Assembly: GCA_028873865.1 (NCBI GenBank)
Contig: JAPPNI010000034.1
Span: 92,742 to 156,741 of the forward strand
Length of the DNA stretch: 64,000 bases
Direction: 5' to 3'
Origin: Chloroflexota bacterium
GTDB taxonomy: Bacteria > Chloroflexota > Dehalococcoidia > Bin125
Each line of letters begins with the position of its first letter. Positions within the stretch are counted from its first letter, which is position 1. The notes below the pieces were generated by a model. The model was not told the origin of the DNA. It ran no database searches and was given only the letters and a program-made list of their open reading frames with translations. The position numbers and the translations under genes are program-made. Positions 32,675-41,462 of the stretch are shown here, one piece after another.

Positions 32675-34381
32675 GTGCGGGAGCGCTCGGACGGCTGGCT
32701 CGGTCGTACCTGGCGGATCGCCGAGCCCCACGACGCGCCACCGATCGAAGGACTCGACGCGCCTTCATTCATCGGTCGATTGCTGCGCCAGCGCGGTGTC
32801 GACACCGTTCCGGCGGCGCAGGAATTCCTCAATCCCGAGTGGTATCAACCTGCCGAGCCATCGGTGCTCGGCGACTGGCGCGAAGCGATCGATCGGATCG
32901 CCCTGGCTGCGCAGCGCGATGAGCCGGTCGCCATCTACGGCGACTACGACGTCGACGGGATCACGGGCACGGCGATCCTGACCGAGGCGCTACGCGAGGT
33001 CGGAGTCGACGCCAGACCCTTCATCCCTCATCGCGAACGCGAGGGTTACGGCCTGCAGGACGAGGCGGTCGGCCAACTCGCCGCGGACGGCGCCCGGGTG
33101 TTGATCACGGCCGACTGCGGCATCACCGCGCTGACCGAGATCGCTGCGGCGCGGGACCAGCATGGTCTCGATGTCGTCGTGCTCGATCACCACGAGCCGG
33201 CAGAATCGCTGCCCGACGCCACGGCGATCGTCACGCCGAAGCGCGCGCCGAAGGGACATCCGCTCTCAGATCTGTCGACGGGTGGACTGGCTTACCGATT
33301 TGGCCAGGCGCTGGTTGAGGGCCTGACGGCTCAGTCCGATCGCAGCCGCTGGCTCGACCTGGCCGCCATGTCGACCGTTGCCGATGTCGTACCACTGCAC
33401 GGTGAGAATCGCTGGATCGTGCATCAGGGGCTGCGAGCGCTGGGGTCGACCGAGCGTCCCGGTCTACGCGCGTTGCTCCGCGGCCGGCGAGGGAACGGAC
33501 CGATCGACACGGAGACGATTGGCTTTCAACTGGCTCCGAAGATCAACGCGGCCGGACGGCTGGACGATGCCTCGCTGGCGCTGGAGATGCTGATGGAGCG
33601 CCAGCCGGCGACGGCGCGCGAACTGGCGGGTCGGTTGGAACAGCTCAACGAACGACGCCGGCGGCTGACAGCCGACGCGATGTCGGGCGCCGAGCAGCAG
33701 ATTCGTCAGCAACTCGACCCGTCCGGCCAGGCGCCACTCGTGCTCTTCCTCGGAGGCGAGGAGATCCACCACGGGATCGTCGGCATCGTCGCTGGCAGAT
33801 TGGCCGACCAGTGGTCGCGTCCGGCGTTTGTCTGGTCGCTGGTCGACGGTGAGGCGCGGGCCTCGGGCCGCAGCGCCGCCGGGTTCGACCTGGTGCGCAT
33901 ACTCGATGCTTCCCGCGACCTGCTCGTTCGCGGCGGCGGCCACGCCATGGCCGCCGGATTCTCGGCCGAACCGTCAAAGCTGGGCGCGTTGATGGCCAGG
34001 TTCAACGAGGCGGCACAATCGCAACTCGATGCCGGCGAAGCGGGGGCCTGGGCCGCGCTGGAGGGACGGACCGAGGTCGATGCGCAGGTTCCGCTGCCCG
34101 CCGTGACCCGCCGGACCGTGAGCTGGATCGAACGATTGGCGCCATTCGGCGAGGGCAACCCGGCGCCCACCTTCCTCAGCAATGGCGTGGGCGTGCGGCA
34201 GGCGAAGACCGTGGGGGCGGACGGTGCGCATCTGCGCCTGGACCTCGATGGTTGGTCGGCGATCGGATGGCGTCTGGGCGGCGCTGCGACGGAGATCGGT
34301 GCGGAAGTGGATATCGTCTGGCGGTTGAGGCGTGGGCTCAAGGGTCAGCCGGAGCTGGAGATCATCGATCTGGCCGTGTAG
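32675..34381 (+). CDS. recJ: single-strand-specific 5'-3' exonuclease
   Basis: A 568-residue DHH-family nuclease that degrades single-stranded DNA 5' to 3' in recombination and mismatch repair. The DHH domain has AIYGDYDVDGITGTAIL near residue 88, ITADCGITALTE near 146 and VVVLDHHEPAE near 168. The DHHA1 domain has GFDLVRILDA and RGGGHAMAAGFSAEP near 425, and the C-terminal ~120 residues form the OB fold. Translation starts at GTG 22 bases after fabF with no strong ribosome site, suggesting coupling to fabF. All catalytic acidic residues and His are present. Confidence 0.92.
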   Translation: MRERSDGWLGRTWRIAEPHDAPPIEGLDAPSFIGRLLRQRGVDTVPAAQEFLNPEWYQPAEPSVLGDWREAIDRIALAAQRDEPVAIYGDYDVDGITGTAILTEALREVGVDARPFIPHREREGYGLQDEAVGQLAADGARVLITADCGITALTEIAAARDQHGLDVVVLDHHEPAESLPDATAIVTPKRAPKGHPLSDLSTGGLAYRFGQALVEGLTAQSDRSRWLDLAAMSTVADVVPLHGENRWIVHQGLRALGSTERPGLRALLRGRRGNGPIDTETIGFQLAPKINAAGRLDDASLALEMLMERQPATARELAGRLEQLNERRRRLTADAMSGAEQQIRQQLDPSGQAPLVLFLGGEEIHHGIVGIVAGRLADQWSRPAFVWSLVDGEARASGRSAAGFDLVRILDASRDLLVRGGGHAMAAGFSAEPSKLGALMARFNEAAQSQLDAGEAGAWAALEGRTEVDAQVPLPAVTRRTVSWIERLAPFGEGNPAPTFLSNGVGVRQAKTVGADGAHLRLDLDGWSAIGWRLGGAATEIGAEVDIVWRLRRGLKGQPELEIIDLAV

Positions 34382-34476
34382 CTGCCGCTCGACTCCTGCA
34401 TCTGGCCCGTTCGGCCGGGCCCGTCCATCCGTTAGCCTGAGGCCAATCTGGCCTGTGAGCTTCGGAGGGTTTTGCC

Positions 34477-36438
34477 ATGGCTGTTCGCAACGTTGGGGTG
34501 GTGGGGCATCAGGGCGCCGGCAAGACGACGTTGGTTGAGGCGCTGGCCTTCGCGAGCGGAGCGACGACGCGGCTGGGACGGGTGGAGGAAGGCAACACGA
34601 TCTCGGACTACGACACCGAGGAACAGCAGCGAGGGATGTCGATCTCAACCTCGCTGGTCGCCCTGAAACACAACGGCACACAGATCAATCTGCTCGATAC
34701 GCCGGGCTACGCCGACTTCGTCGGCGAGGTGGTGGCGGCGATGTCGGCGATCGACGCCGTGATCGTGGTGGTCGACGCCTCGTCAGGCGTTCAGGTCGGG
34801 ACCGAGACGGCCTGGCGGATGGCGGGGAAGCGCGGGATCCCACGGGCCGTGGTCATTTCCCGGCTCGACCGCGACAACTCTTCCTTTGAGGACGCGCTGG
34901 CATCGGCGCAGGAAGTGCTCGGCACGGAGTGCCAGGCGCTCTATCTGCCCAACGGCGCGGAGGCGGCGTTCACTGAACTGGTGGACGTATTGGCCGACCC
35001 GGACGCGGACGGGCGCGACAGCTTGATCGAACAGATCGTTGAAGCCGACGAAGACCTGATGATGCTTTACCTGGAGGACGAAGCGATCGACGACGACGAT
35101 CTGCGCAGCGCGGTCAAGACGGCGACGCTGTCCGGCTCGCTCGCTCCGGTTCTGCCGATGTCGGCGGTCACCGGCGTTGGCTCGGCCGAACTGCTCCGCC
35201 TGATCGACGAGGTACTGCCCGATCCCTCGGAGGCTCCGCCGATCGCCGACGGTCTCGACAACAACGGCCAGGCCGGTGCATTCGTGTTCAAGACCACGGC
35301 CGACGAGTTCGTCGGACGTCTGTCGTATCTGCGGGTCGTCTCCGGCTCCGTTGCCAGCGATGCGCATCTCGACAACGCGCAGACCGGAGAGGATGAGCGG
35401 TTGGCCGGACTCTCGCGGGCCACGGGGAAGACGCTCAGCGCGGTCTCCGAACTCTCGGTCGGCGATATTGGCGTGGTGACCAAGCTGCAGCACACGACGA
35501 CCTTCAACACGTTGCGCCAGAAGGGTTCGGATCTGCTCGTCCCGGTGCCTGCGATGCCCGCTCCGATCTTCGCCGCCGCGGTCGAGCCCAGGACGAAGGC
35601 CGACGTGGACAAGCTCGGTCCGTCGCTGGCGCGCCTGGTCGAGGGCGATCCGACGCTGCAGATCGAGCGCGACCGCGACTCCGGTGAGACGATTCTCAGC
35701 GGATTGAGCGAGTCTCACGTGCAGCTCTCGGCGGGACGTCTGGCGAGCAAGTTCCACGTCGAGGTGGACATCAAGGATCGCCAGGTTCCCTATCGCGAGA
35801 CGGTCACGGCGAAGGGTCAGGCGGAGTACCTGCACAAGAAGCAGACCGGCGGCAGCGGACAATACGCCCGAGTTGCCCTGCGGGTCGAGCCGCAACCGCG
35901 AGGAGCGGGCTTCGAGTTCAACGACGAAATCGTCGGCGGCGCGGTGCCCCGCAACTACATCCCGGCGGTCGAGAAGGGCGTCGTCGAGTCGTTGCCTCGC
36001 GGCACGTTCCCGCTGACCGATCTGCGGGTCACCCTGTACGACGGCAAGCACCACGATGTGGACTCGTCGGAGATGGCGTTCAAGCTGGCCGCCTCGCAGG
36101 CGCTCAAGGAGAGCGTGTCTTCGGCGCGGCCGATTCTGCTTGAGCCGATCCAGACGTTCCGGATCACCGCGCCGGAATCATCGACGGGCGACATCATCAG
36201 CGACCTCAACTCTCGCCGCGCGCGGGTGCTGGGCATGGAACCGGCGGACGAGCCGCCCGGCTCATCGGTCGTGATCGCCGAGGGCCCGATGGCCGAGTTC
36301 CTGCACTACGCGACCGACCTCCGCTCGATGACCGGAGGCCGGGGTACGTTCACGTGGCAGTTCGACCGCTACGACCAGGTGCCCGAACACGTCGCCCAGA
36401 AGGTTCGTCAGGACGCCGAGGCGGCAGCGGCCGGCTAG
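34477..36438 (+). CDS. elongation factor G-like GTPase (FusA2 type)
   Basis: A 653-residue translational GTPase. G1 is GHQGAGKTTLVEAL near residue 9, and the switch region has SDYDTEEQQRGMSI. G3 is LLDTPGYADFVGE near 75. The guanine-recognition motif reads VISRLDRD where classical EF-G has NKMD, a weakened G4. Domains II-V follow, with GDPTLQIERD, SGLSESHVQLS and MTGGRGTFTWQFDRYDQVP as in the EF-G2 branch. The housekeeping EF-G is usually in the str operon, so this is a paralogue of uncertain task. GGAGGG precedes the ATG. Confidence 0.88.
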   Translation: MAVRNVGVVGHQGAGKTTLVEALAFASGATTRLGRVEEGNTISDYDTEEQQRGMSISTSLVALKHNGTQINLLDTPGYADFVGEVVAAMSAIDAVIVVVDASSGVQVGTETAWRMAGKRGIPRAVVISRLDRDNSSFEDALASAQEVLGTECQALYLPNGAEAAFTELVDVLADPDADGRDSLIEQIVEADEDLMMLYLEDEAIDDDDLRSAVKTATLSGSLAPVLPMSAVTGVGSAELLRLIDEVLPDPSEAPPIADGLDNNGQAGAFVFKTTADEFVGRLSYLRVVSGSVASDAHLDNAQTGEDERLAGLSRATGKTLSAVSELSVGDIGVVTKLQHTTTFNTLRQKGSDLLVPVPAMPAPIFAAAVEPRTKADVDKLGPSLARLVEGDPTLQIERDRDSGETILSGLSESHVQLSAGRLASKFHVEVDIKDRQVPYRETVTAKGQAEYLHKKQTGGSGQYARVALRVEPQPRGAGFEFNDEIVGGAVPRNYIPAVEKGVVESLPRGTFPLTDLRVTLYDGKHHDVDSSEMAFKLAASQALKESVSSARPILLEPIQTFRITAPESSTGDIISDLNSRRARVLGMEPADEPPGSSVVIAEGPMAEFLHYATDLRSMTGGRGTFTWQFDRYDQVPEHVAQKVRQDAEAAAAG

Positions 36439-36440
36439 AC

Positions 36441-36466
36441 GAGAGTTCCCCGAGTGGGGAGCTCTC
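36441..36466. terminator. hairpin between convergent genes
   Basis: GAGAGTTCCCC (36441-36451) pairs with GGGGAGCTCTC (36456-36466) around a GAGT loop, an 11-bp stem with one G-T pair. It lies just after the EF-G-like stop and just before the converging SIMPL stop. No T-run is visible, so termination is inferred from structure and position. Confidence 0.6.
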
Positions 36467-36472
36467 ATTGCC

Positions 36473-37360
36473 CTAGCTTCCGTCCGGGGCGTTTGTCGTC
36501 TCGGCGCCGGGCATCGGCCGCAGCTCGAAGACCATTCGCACGCGCGACGTTACCGACTCGCTGCCTCCGAATACGGGCGTCGGCTCGAAGGAGTCGTCGG
36601 CCACCGCGGCCTCGGCTGATTCGAGCGTTGTGCGCGATGCGGTCAGGTTGCCGACCGGGCTGAGTTCCACCACTCGGACGATCTCGTAGCCCATGTGCTC
36701 GGCGATCGAGTCTGCCGTCGCCTGGGCGTCGTCGATCGCGTCCAGCAGCGCCATTCGCTCGACTTCGGCTCTGCGCGAGGCGGTGAAGTCGAGTCCGTCG
36801 AATTGCAGGCTGTCGCCGCCGGCGCCGATCACCAGGTCGACGAGACCTCCGGCGAATCCGGTGCCACGGATGGCGATCTGCAGCCGGTACTCGTACTCCC
36901 AGCCGCGCAGCACGCGACCTTCCTCGGTCCAGTCCCAGACCTGACCCAGCCGGAAATTGACGGTCTGCAACCCGTTGGGCGAGATGCAGGTGGGATCCGC
37001 CGTGTGATCCGCGTTGTCAGGCTCGCCGGTCGTGCAGTTTTCATCGACGGCGTCTCTGAGCGCGCTGACCACCAGCGCACCGGCCTGGCGCGCCTCCAAG
37101 GCCGAATCTCGCTCGACCACCACCCGGAATCGCGCCACGGCGCCGTCGTAGGCGACCGTCCGCGAGGCGGCCCCATCGATCGTGAGCGTGGTCGACTGTT
37201 TGCTGGAGGACGGCACCAGCTTCAGGTCGTATTCCTCGTCGGCGCTGACTCTGAGCGCGCCGGCGATCAAGAGCGCCGCCGCCAGCGCCAGGAGTGCGAA
37301 TAGCGCGAGCAGACGGCCCGATGTCGCGTGCAGTGCCGCGTGCAGTGGATTGAGCTTCAT
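36473..37360 (-). CDS. SIMPL-domain (DUF541) exported protein
   Basis: A 295-residue protein with an N-terminal membrane segment (LLALFALLALAAALLIAGAL), then the SIMPL fold: TLTIDGAASRTVAYDGAVAR near residue 60, LGQVWDWTEEGRVLRGWEYE near 138 and ASRRAEVERMALLDAIDDAQ near 195, ending with a beta-rich VRMVFELRP. The family is found in bacterial envelopes and is linked to stress tolerance in a few species, but no activity is established. A Cys pair (NCTTGEP and PTCISPN) could form a disulfide outside the cell. It is preceded by the dienelactone hydrolase gene. Confidence 0.85.
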   Translation of the reverse strand: MKLNPLHAALHATSGRLLALFALLALAAALLIAGALRVSADEEYDLKLVPSSSKQSTTLTIDGAASRTVAYDGAVARFRVVVERDSALEARQAGALVVSALRDAVDENCTTGEPDNADHTADPTCISPNGLQTVNFRLGQVWDWTEEGRVLRGWEYEYRLQIAIRGTGFAGGLVDLVIGAGGDSLQFDGLDFTASRRAEVERMALLDAIDDAQATADSIAEHMGYEIVRVVELSPVGNLTASRTTLESAEAAVADDSFEPTPVFGGSESVTSRVRMVFELRPMPGAETTNAPDGS

Positions 37361-37408
37361 ACCCGGTCCCTTTCATGGATCGCAGGTTCGCGCGACCCCA
37401 CACCTACA

Positions 37409-38152
37409 TTACGGCTGAACTGGTTCGATTGTTCCGCCCAGGTTGCGTTCGAAGAAGTCGAGCATTGTTGCCCAGGCTGCTTCCGCCGACTCCTCGTGAT
37501 AGCCGGCGGCCATCGGCGAGAGCCGCACGAGCAGGGAACGCACGGGACCGTGACGGTTCATGAAGGAGTGGCCGGCGCCGGGATAGACGGTTACCTCGTG
37601 CTCGACGCCGAGCTGCTCGAGGTGTCCGCGCAGACGTTGGGCCTGTCCGACGAAGACGCGATCGCGTTGGCCGTAGCCGCCGAACACGGGACAGATGCCT
37701 TCGAGCGCTTCCGTCTCGCGTGGGACGGCGCCGTAGAAGTCTGCGACCGCGCCGACGGCGGCTCGGGCGGCGTGGAGGATGGCGAAGCCGCCGCCCATGC
37801 AGAATCCGGCGACCGCCAACCGCTCCTCGTCGACCTGCTCGTACGACGCCAGCCAGCTGCGGGCGGCCTCGATGTCGTCGAAGGCTCGGCCTGCGCCGCT
37901 GCGCAGCGCCTGCATCGTTCGACGGATGCAGAGGGGTCTGGCGCGCGGTCCGACCGAGTAGAGGTCGGGAGCCAGCGCGACGTAGCCGTTGTCGGCGAAG
38001 CGCCGGGCGATCCGGCGGATGTCGTCGTTGAGGCCGAACAGCTCGTGCAGCACGAGGACTGCGGGCCCGCGCTCCGAGGGTTCGTCGGGCGTGGCGACGA
38101 AGGCGGTCAGGTCGCCGTCGCCGGTGGCAATGCTGACGGTCTGCGTGGACAT
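37409..38152 (-). CDS. dienelactone hydrolase family protein
   Basis: A 247-residue alpha/beta hydrolase started at the ATG at 38152, the point where family similarity begins (MSTQTVSIATGDGDLTAFVA). The Cys nucleophile is in VAGFCMGGGFAILH near residue 120, the Asp in GGYGQRDRVF and the His in YPGAGHSFMNRHG near 208. The Glu that holds the Cys is in LVLHELFGLN near 40. Classical members hydrolyse dienelactones in chlorocatechol breakdown, but most have other ester substrates. A TAGCCT element lies in the 85-bp gap to the divergent crotonase gene. Confidence 0.9.
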   Translation of the reverse strand: MSTQTVSIATGDGDLTAFVATPDEPSERGPAVLVLHELFGLNDDIRRIARRFADNGYVALAPDLYSVGPRARPLCIRRTMQALRSGAGRAFDDIEAARSWLASYEQVDEERLAVAGFCMGGGFAILHAARAAVGAVADFYGAVPRETEALEGICPVFGGYGQRDRVFVGQAQRLRGHLEQLGVEHEVTVYPGAGHSFMNRHGPVRSLLVRLSPMAAGYHEESAEAAWATMLDFFERNLGGTIEPVQP

Positions 38153-38237
38153 CGGAAGCCTCCGTTCTGGCGATAGCCTGCGGGTGATGCGGCTCGCGTG
38201 AGCCAACAGTACCGAAGCAGCAGTCAGGAGTTGGGCA

Positions 38238-39023
38238 ATGGATGATTTCAACACCCTGGGATACGAGGTCGCTGACGGCGTGGCGACGATCACGATCAAC
38301 CGGCCCGAGGCGGCGAATTCGCTCTCGCTGGAGATGTGCAAGGAGCTGATGGGCGCCTCGATCCTGGTGGACGACGATCCCGACGTTCGGGCGGTGGTCT
38401 TCCGCGGCTCGGGGCGATTCTTCTGCACGGGCGCCGACCTGCGCGGATTCCCGCCGGCGGGTCCGGAGATGGCGACCTTCATCAAGGAGATGACGACCTA
38501 CCTGCACGCGGCGGCCTCGCGCTTCACGCGGATGGACGCGCCGCTGATCACGGCGATCAACGGCACCTGCGCCGGGGCGGGGATGAGTCTGGCCCTGATT
38601 GGCGACCTGGCGTTGGCCGGGGAATCGTCGCGCTTCACGATGGCCTACTCGCGGATTGGCCTGACGCCGGATGGTTCCTCGACCTACTTCCTCCCGCGCC
38701 TGGTCGGTCTGCGGCGGTCGCTGGAGCTCTGCCTGACCAACCGCATGCTGTCGGCGCAGGAGGCGCTGGACTGGGGCATGATCAACCGGGTCGTGCCCGA
38801 CGACGAGTTGCAGACCGAGGCGCACGCCCTGGCGGCGCAGCTGGCGGCCGGTCCGACCGAGTCGATCGGGGCGGCCAAGCGGCTCTACCACAAGTCGTGG
38901 AACGAGGGCCTGGAGACGCAGATGGAGTGGGAAACCCGCGAGATCTGCGACGCCGCCCGGCGCCCGGAGGCGAAGGAGGGCGTGACGGCCTTCTTCGAGA
39001 AGCGCGACCCGGTGTTCCGCTAG
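38238..39023 (+). CDS. enoyl-CoA hydratase/isomerase (crotonase) family protein
   Basis: A 261-residue crotonase. The oxyanion-hole segments are RFFCTGADLRGF near residue 60 and INGTCAGAGMSLALIGDLAL near 105. Helix 9 reads YSRIGLTPDGSSTYFLPRLV near 138, where hydratases usually have Glu but isomerases such as PaaG have Asp; this favours an isomerase or a mixed activity. TAGCCT at 38174-38179 is a possible -10 box, and a weak ribosome site precedes the ATG. The end overlaps the convergent SEC-C gene by four bases. Confidence 0.88.
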   Translation: MDDFNTLGYEVADGVATITINRPEAANSLSLEMCKELMGASILVDDDPDVRAVVFRGSGRFFCTGADLRGFPPAGPEMATFIKEMTTYLHAAASRFTRMDAPLITAINGTCAGAGMSLALIGDLALAGESSRFTMAYSRIGLTPDGSSTYFLPRLVGLRRSLELCLTNRMLSAQEALDWGMINRVVPDDELQTEAHALAAQLAAGPTESIGAAKRLYHKSWNEGLETQMEWETREICDAARRPEAKEGVTAFFEKRDPVFR

Positions 39024-39766
39024 CCGGGCGAGCTCTGACGCTCGGCCTGCGCGGAAGCGGGTCCCCGCTCAGGGGCGGGGACGGAGGGAACGCCGTCGGG
39101 ATGGCAGCGTTTGCGTTTGCGGCCGCTTCCGCAGGGACAGGGCTGGTTTCGTCCGGTGTTGCGCCTGGCGTTTCGGGGTAGCGCGACGGTGAGTTTCAGG
39201 TTTGCGGCGGAACTTTTTTCTGGCGTCCCGTTGGACACGATCTCCAGTGTTTTACGGGGGATCGTGGCTGAAACGGTTTCAGGTTCTTTCAGGTTTTTTC
39301 GGTCGGTCTCAGCGCCAGTCTGGGGGTCGGCGAGTTCGTCCTCGGCGTAATCGACGAAACGCGAGGGATAGATGTGGGGGATGTGGAGCTGCTTGAGCAG
39401 CATGCGCAGCTCGCGCTCGGCGCGGGCCAAGCAGCGCTCGTGGCGATCCCTGATCTGGGTGAGCTGGTCGTAGCTGAGTTCGGCCTCGGAGCCAAGGTCG
39501 CGGCGGACGTCGGCGACCGGGTCGAGGCGGCTGAGCTGCTCCACGCGCTGGTCGAGCCGGGCGACCTGGTGGAGCAGGAGGTCGTGGTGGATGTCCTGGG
39601 TGAGCAGGGTCCAACCTTCTTCGAGCAGCTTGAGATCGGCGTGGACGGTGGCGATCGAGACGTTGACTTGGGTCGCGATCTGTTCGAGGGTGCGTCCTTC
39701 CTGTCGGAGCTGGTGCTCCTGGAAGATCCTTCGGCGTCGTCTGGGTGAGATGTTTGGGTTGTTCAT
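39020..39766 (-). CDS. helix-turn-helix protein with C-terminal SEC-C zinc motif
   Basis: A 248-residue protein. The N-terminus has RRRRRIFQEHQLRQEG then TLEQIATQVNVSIATVHADL, a clear HTH. Residues ~60-140 are helical and charged. A low-complexity linker KNLKEPETVSATIPRKTLEI follows, encoded in part by the decamer repeat found at 17207. Near residue 213 is NQPCPCGSGRKRKRCH, the SEC-C metal-binding motif known from SecA and many regulators. The last ~20 residues derive from a palindromic repeat. It is probably a DNA- or RNA-binding regulator; target unknown. Confidence 0.75.
   Translation of the reverse strand: MNNPNISPRRRRRIFQEHQLRQEGRTLEQIATQVNVSIATVHADLKLLEEGWTLLTQDIHHDLLLHQVARLDQRVEQLSRLDPVADVRRDLGSEAELSYDQLTQIRDRHERCLARAERELRMLLKQLHIPHIYPSRFVDYAEDELADPQTGAETDRKNLKEPETVSATIPRKTLEIVSNGTPEKSSAANLKLTVALPRNARRNTGRNQPCPCGSGRKRKRCHPDGVPSVPAPERGPASAQAERQSSPG
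39052..39083. repeat. palindromic repeat, second family, inside coding sequence
   Basis: AGCGGGTCCCCGCTC followed by AGGGGCGGGGACG matches the inverted pair at 58835-58865 and 58936-58972. Here it encodes the end of the HTH/SEC-C protein (residues PERGPASAQ). Confidence 0.7.
39278..39297. repeat. two tandem decamers inside the HTH/SEC-C gene
   Basis: TTCAGGTTCT then TTCAGGTTTT, identical to units of the intergenic tract at 17207-17246. On the coding (minus) strand it contributes the KNLKEPE linker. Confidence 0.85.
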
Positions 39767-39810
39767 GCTTTCCTCCGCTTCCTCATCCCTTCTGTCCCTG
39801 TTGACACTTT

Positions 39811-39834
39811 AGTGCTATGTGAACGGGAGTGCTA
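39811..39834. promoter_or_regulatory. direct repeat AGTGCTA x2 and TTGACA box
   Basis: AGTGCTA occurs at 39811-39817 and 39828-39834 (17-bp period) in the divergent region between the HTH/SEC-C gene (-) and the gene at 39897 (+). A TTGACA hexamer lies just upstream at 39801. It may be an operator for one or both genes; the binding protein could be the HTH protein itself (inference). Confidence 0.45.
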
Positions 39835-39896
39835 GGCGTTGGGTGTAACGAAGTTAGCGGAGGGGTTTAGGGTGGGTGTTCCCGGAAGGCGCCGTG

Positions 39897-40298
39897 ATGA
39901 CAGAGCCGCGTGACCCCCTGATCGAGCATGTGCTGGCGGAGGCCGAGCGGATTGAGCGTGCGGTCGACCGGCGTTACGAGCGCCGCGGCGGACTGGCCCG
40001 GCTTGGCCTGCCGCCGCTCACCGACGATCAGCCTGCCGAGGATCGGACGTTCAATCAGACATTCACCTGGCGCTACCTGTTCACGTGGCAGGAGGCGGAA
40101 CGATCGCGTCGTTATGTGATCGCCCTGCCGGTGGATCGCTGCATCGCGGCGCGCGAGCCGGTTGAGGAGCAGATCGAGCGCTGGCTCAACGGTCGCAGCG
40201 CCTCTGTGCGTGTGGTCGGTCCACGGGTCAAGTTCCGCGAAGGTTTGCGCGCCTACGAGGTCACGACGAGCGTGAGCCTGTCGGCGCCTGCGGCCTGA
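39897..40298 (+). CDS. protein of unknown function
   Basis: A 133-residue protein starting at the ATG at 39897, seven bases after GGAAGG. It is acidic at first (MTEPRDPLIEHVLAEAERIE), then has an aromatic-rich core (NQTFTWRYLFTWQEAERSRR) and a beta-rich end (RVVGPRVKFREGLRAYEVTT). No cysteines cluster and no membrane segment is seen, so it is probably cytoplasmic. It is divergent from the HTH/SEC-C regulator and may be its target. I do not recognise the family. Confidence 0.6.
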   Translation: MTEPRDPLIEHVLAEAERIERAVDRRYERRGGLARLGLPPLTDDQPAEDRTFNQTFTWRYLFTWQEAERSRRYVIALPVDRCIAAREPVEEQIERWLNGRSASVRVVGPRVKFREGLRAYEVTTSVSLSAPAA

Positions 40299-40395
40299 GT
40301 TGGGCCGCGTGGCGCGATGCGATCCTGAGTACCCTTGTGACTGTTAGCTTCCGGTCAGATTCGAGAGAGCACAGATCCTGGTAAGGAGTTGAGCG

Positions 40396-41439
40396 ATGAA
40401 AGCCGTAGTGATGGAGAACACCCGTCAGCCGCTGGTCGTGCGGGAGTTTCCCGACCCGGTGATCGGGCCGAAGGATGCGCTGGTGCGCGTCGAAGCCTGC
40501 GGGGTCTGCCGCTCCGACTGGCACCTGTGGCAGGGCGACCTCTCGTGGGTGGGATTCGAGCTGCCGCTGCCCTGCGTGCTGGGCCACGAATGGGCCGGCA
40601 CGGTGGAGGCGGTGGGCGACGACGTCGAGCACATCCGCCCGGGGATGCGGGTGCTGACCCCGTTCCACAACGGCTGCGGCAACTGCAACATCTGCCGCAG
40701 CGGTCTGCCCAACATCTGCGACACCCAGGGCGGGTTCGCGGGCGGGTTCGCGCAGAAGGCGGCGATCTACAACGCCGACTTCAACGCCATTCCGCTGCCG
40801 GACAACGTGTCGTTCGAGGCCGGGGCGGCGATGGGCTGCCGCTTCATGACCTCCTACCACGGCGTCGCGGACCGGGGCGAAGTTTCGGGCGGCGACTGGG
40901 TCGTGGTCAACGGCTGCGGCGGGATCGGCCTCTCGGCGGTCCAGGTTGCGGCCTCGCTCGGAGCGCAGGTGATCGCGGTCGACCTCGAGGAAGGCAAGCT
41001 GTCGCTGGCCCGCTCGCAGGGCGCGGTCGAGACGATCAACGCGCTGGAGAGCGACGTGCCGACCCGCGTGCGTGAGATCACCGACGGCGGGGCGGACGTC
41101 TCGGTCGACGCGCTGGGGATCAGGGCGACGATGCTGAACTCGGTGAACTCGCTGCGCAAGGGCGGCGTGCACGTGCAGATCGGCATCACCTCGGCCGAAG
41201 AGGCGGGTGAGGTCGGTCTGCCGATCGACTTCATCACGATGTCGGAGATCGAGTTCCGGGGATCGCTGGGCCTGCCCAACCAGAACTACCCGTCGATGCT
41301 GAACATGGTCGCCTCGGGCAAACTGCAGCCGGAGACGATCGTGACCGAGACGATCTCGATCGACGAGGTTCCGGATGTCGTGGAGTCGATGACCACGTTC
41401 CAGACCACCGGCTTCGTCACGATCACGGACTTCGCCTAG
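40396..41439 (+). CDS. zinc-dependent medium-chain alcohol dehydrogenase
   Basis: A 347-residue MDR enzyme. Catalytic zinc ligands are Cys in EACGVCRSDWHLW near residue 37, GHE in LGHEWAGTVE near 60 and Cys in AAMGCRFMTSYHG near 150. The structural zinc has the four-Cys loop GCGNCNICRSGLPNIC near 94. The NAD motif is VVVNGCGGIGLSAVQVAASL near 170, followed by VDLEEGKL with the Asp that favours NAD. GTAAGGAGT precedes the ATG. It is a close relative of threonine/sorbitol or general alcohol dehydrogenases; substrate unknown. Confidence 0.93.
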   Translation: MKAVVMENTRQPLVVREFPDPVIGPKDALVRVEACGVCRSDWHLWQGDLSWVGFELPLPCVLGHEWAGTVEAVGDDVEHIRPGMRVLTPFHNGCGNCNICRSGLPNICDTQGGFAGGFAQKAAIYNADFNAIPLPDNVSFEAGAAMGCRFMTSYHGVADRGEVSGGDWVVVNGCGGIGLSAVQVAASLGAQVIAVDLEEGKLSLARSQGAVETINALESDVPTRVREITDGGADVSVDALGIRATMLNSVNSLRKGGVHVQIGITSAEEAGEVGLPIDFITMSEIEFRGSLGLPNQNYPSMLNMVASGKLQPETIVTETISIDEVPDVVESMTTFQTTGFVTITDFA

Positions 41440-41462
41440 GCAAACAAACAGGGGCGGCACCC

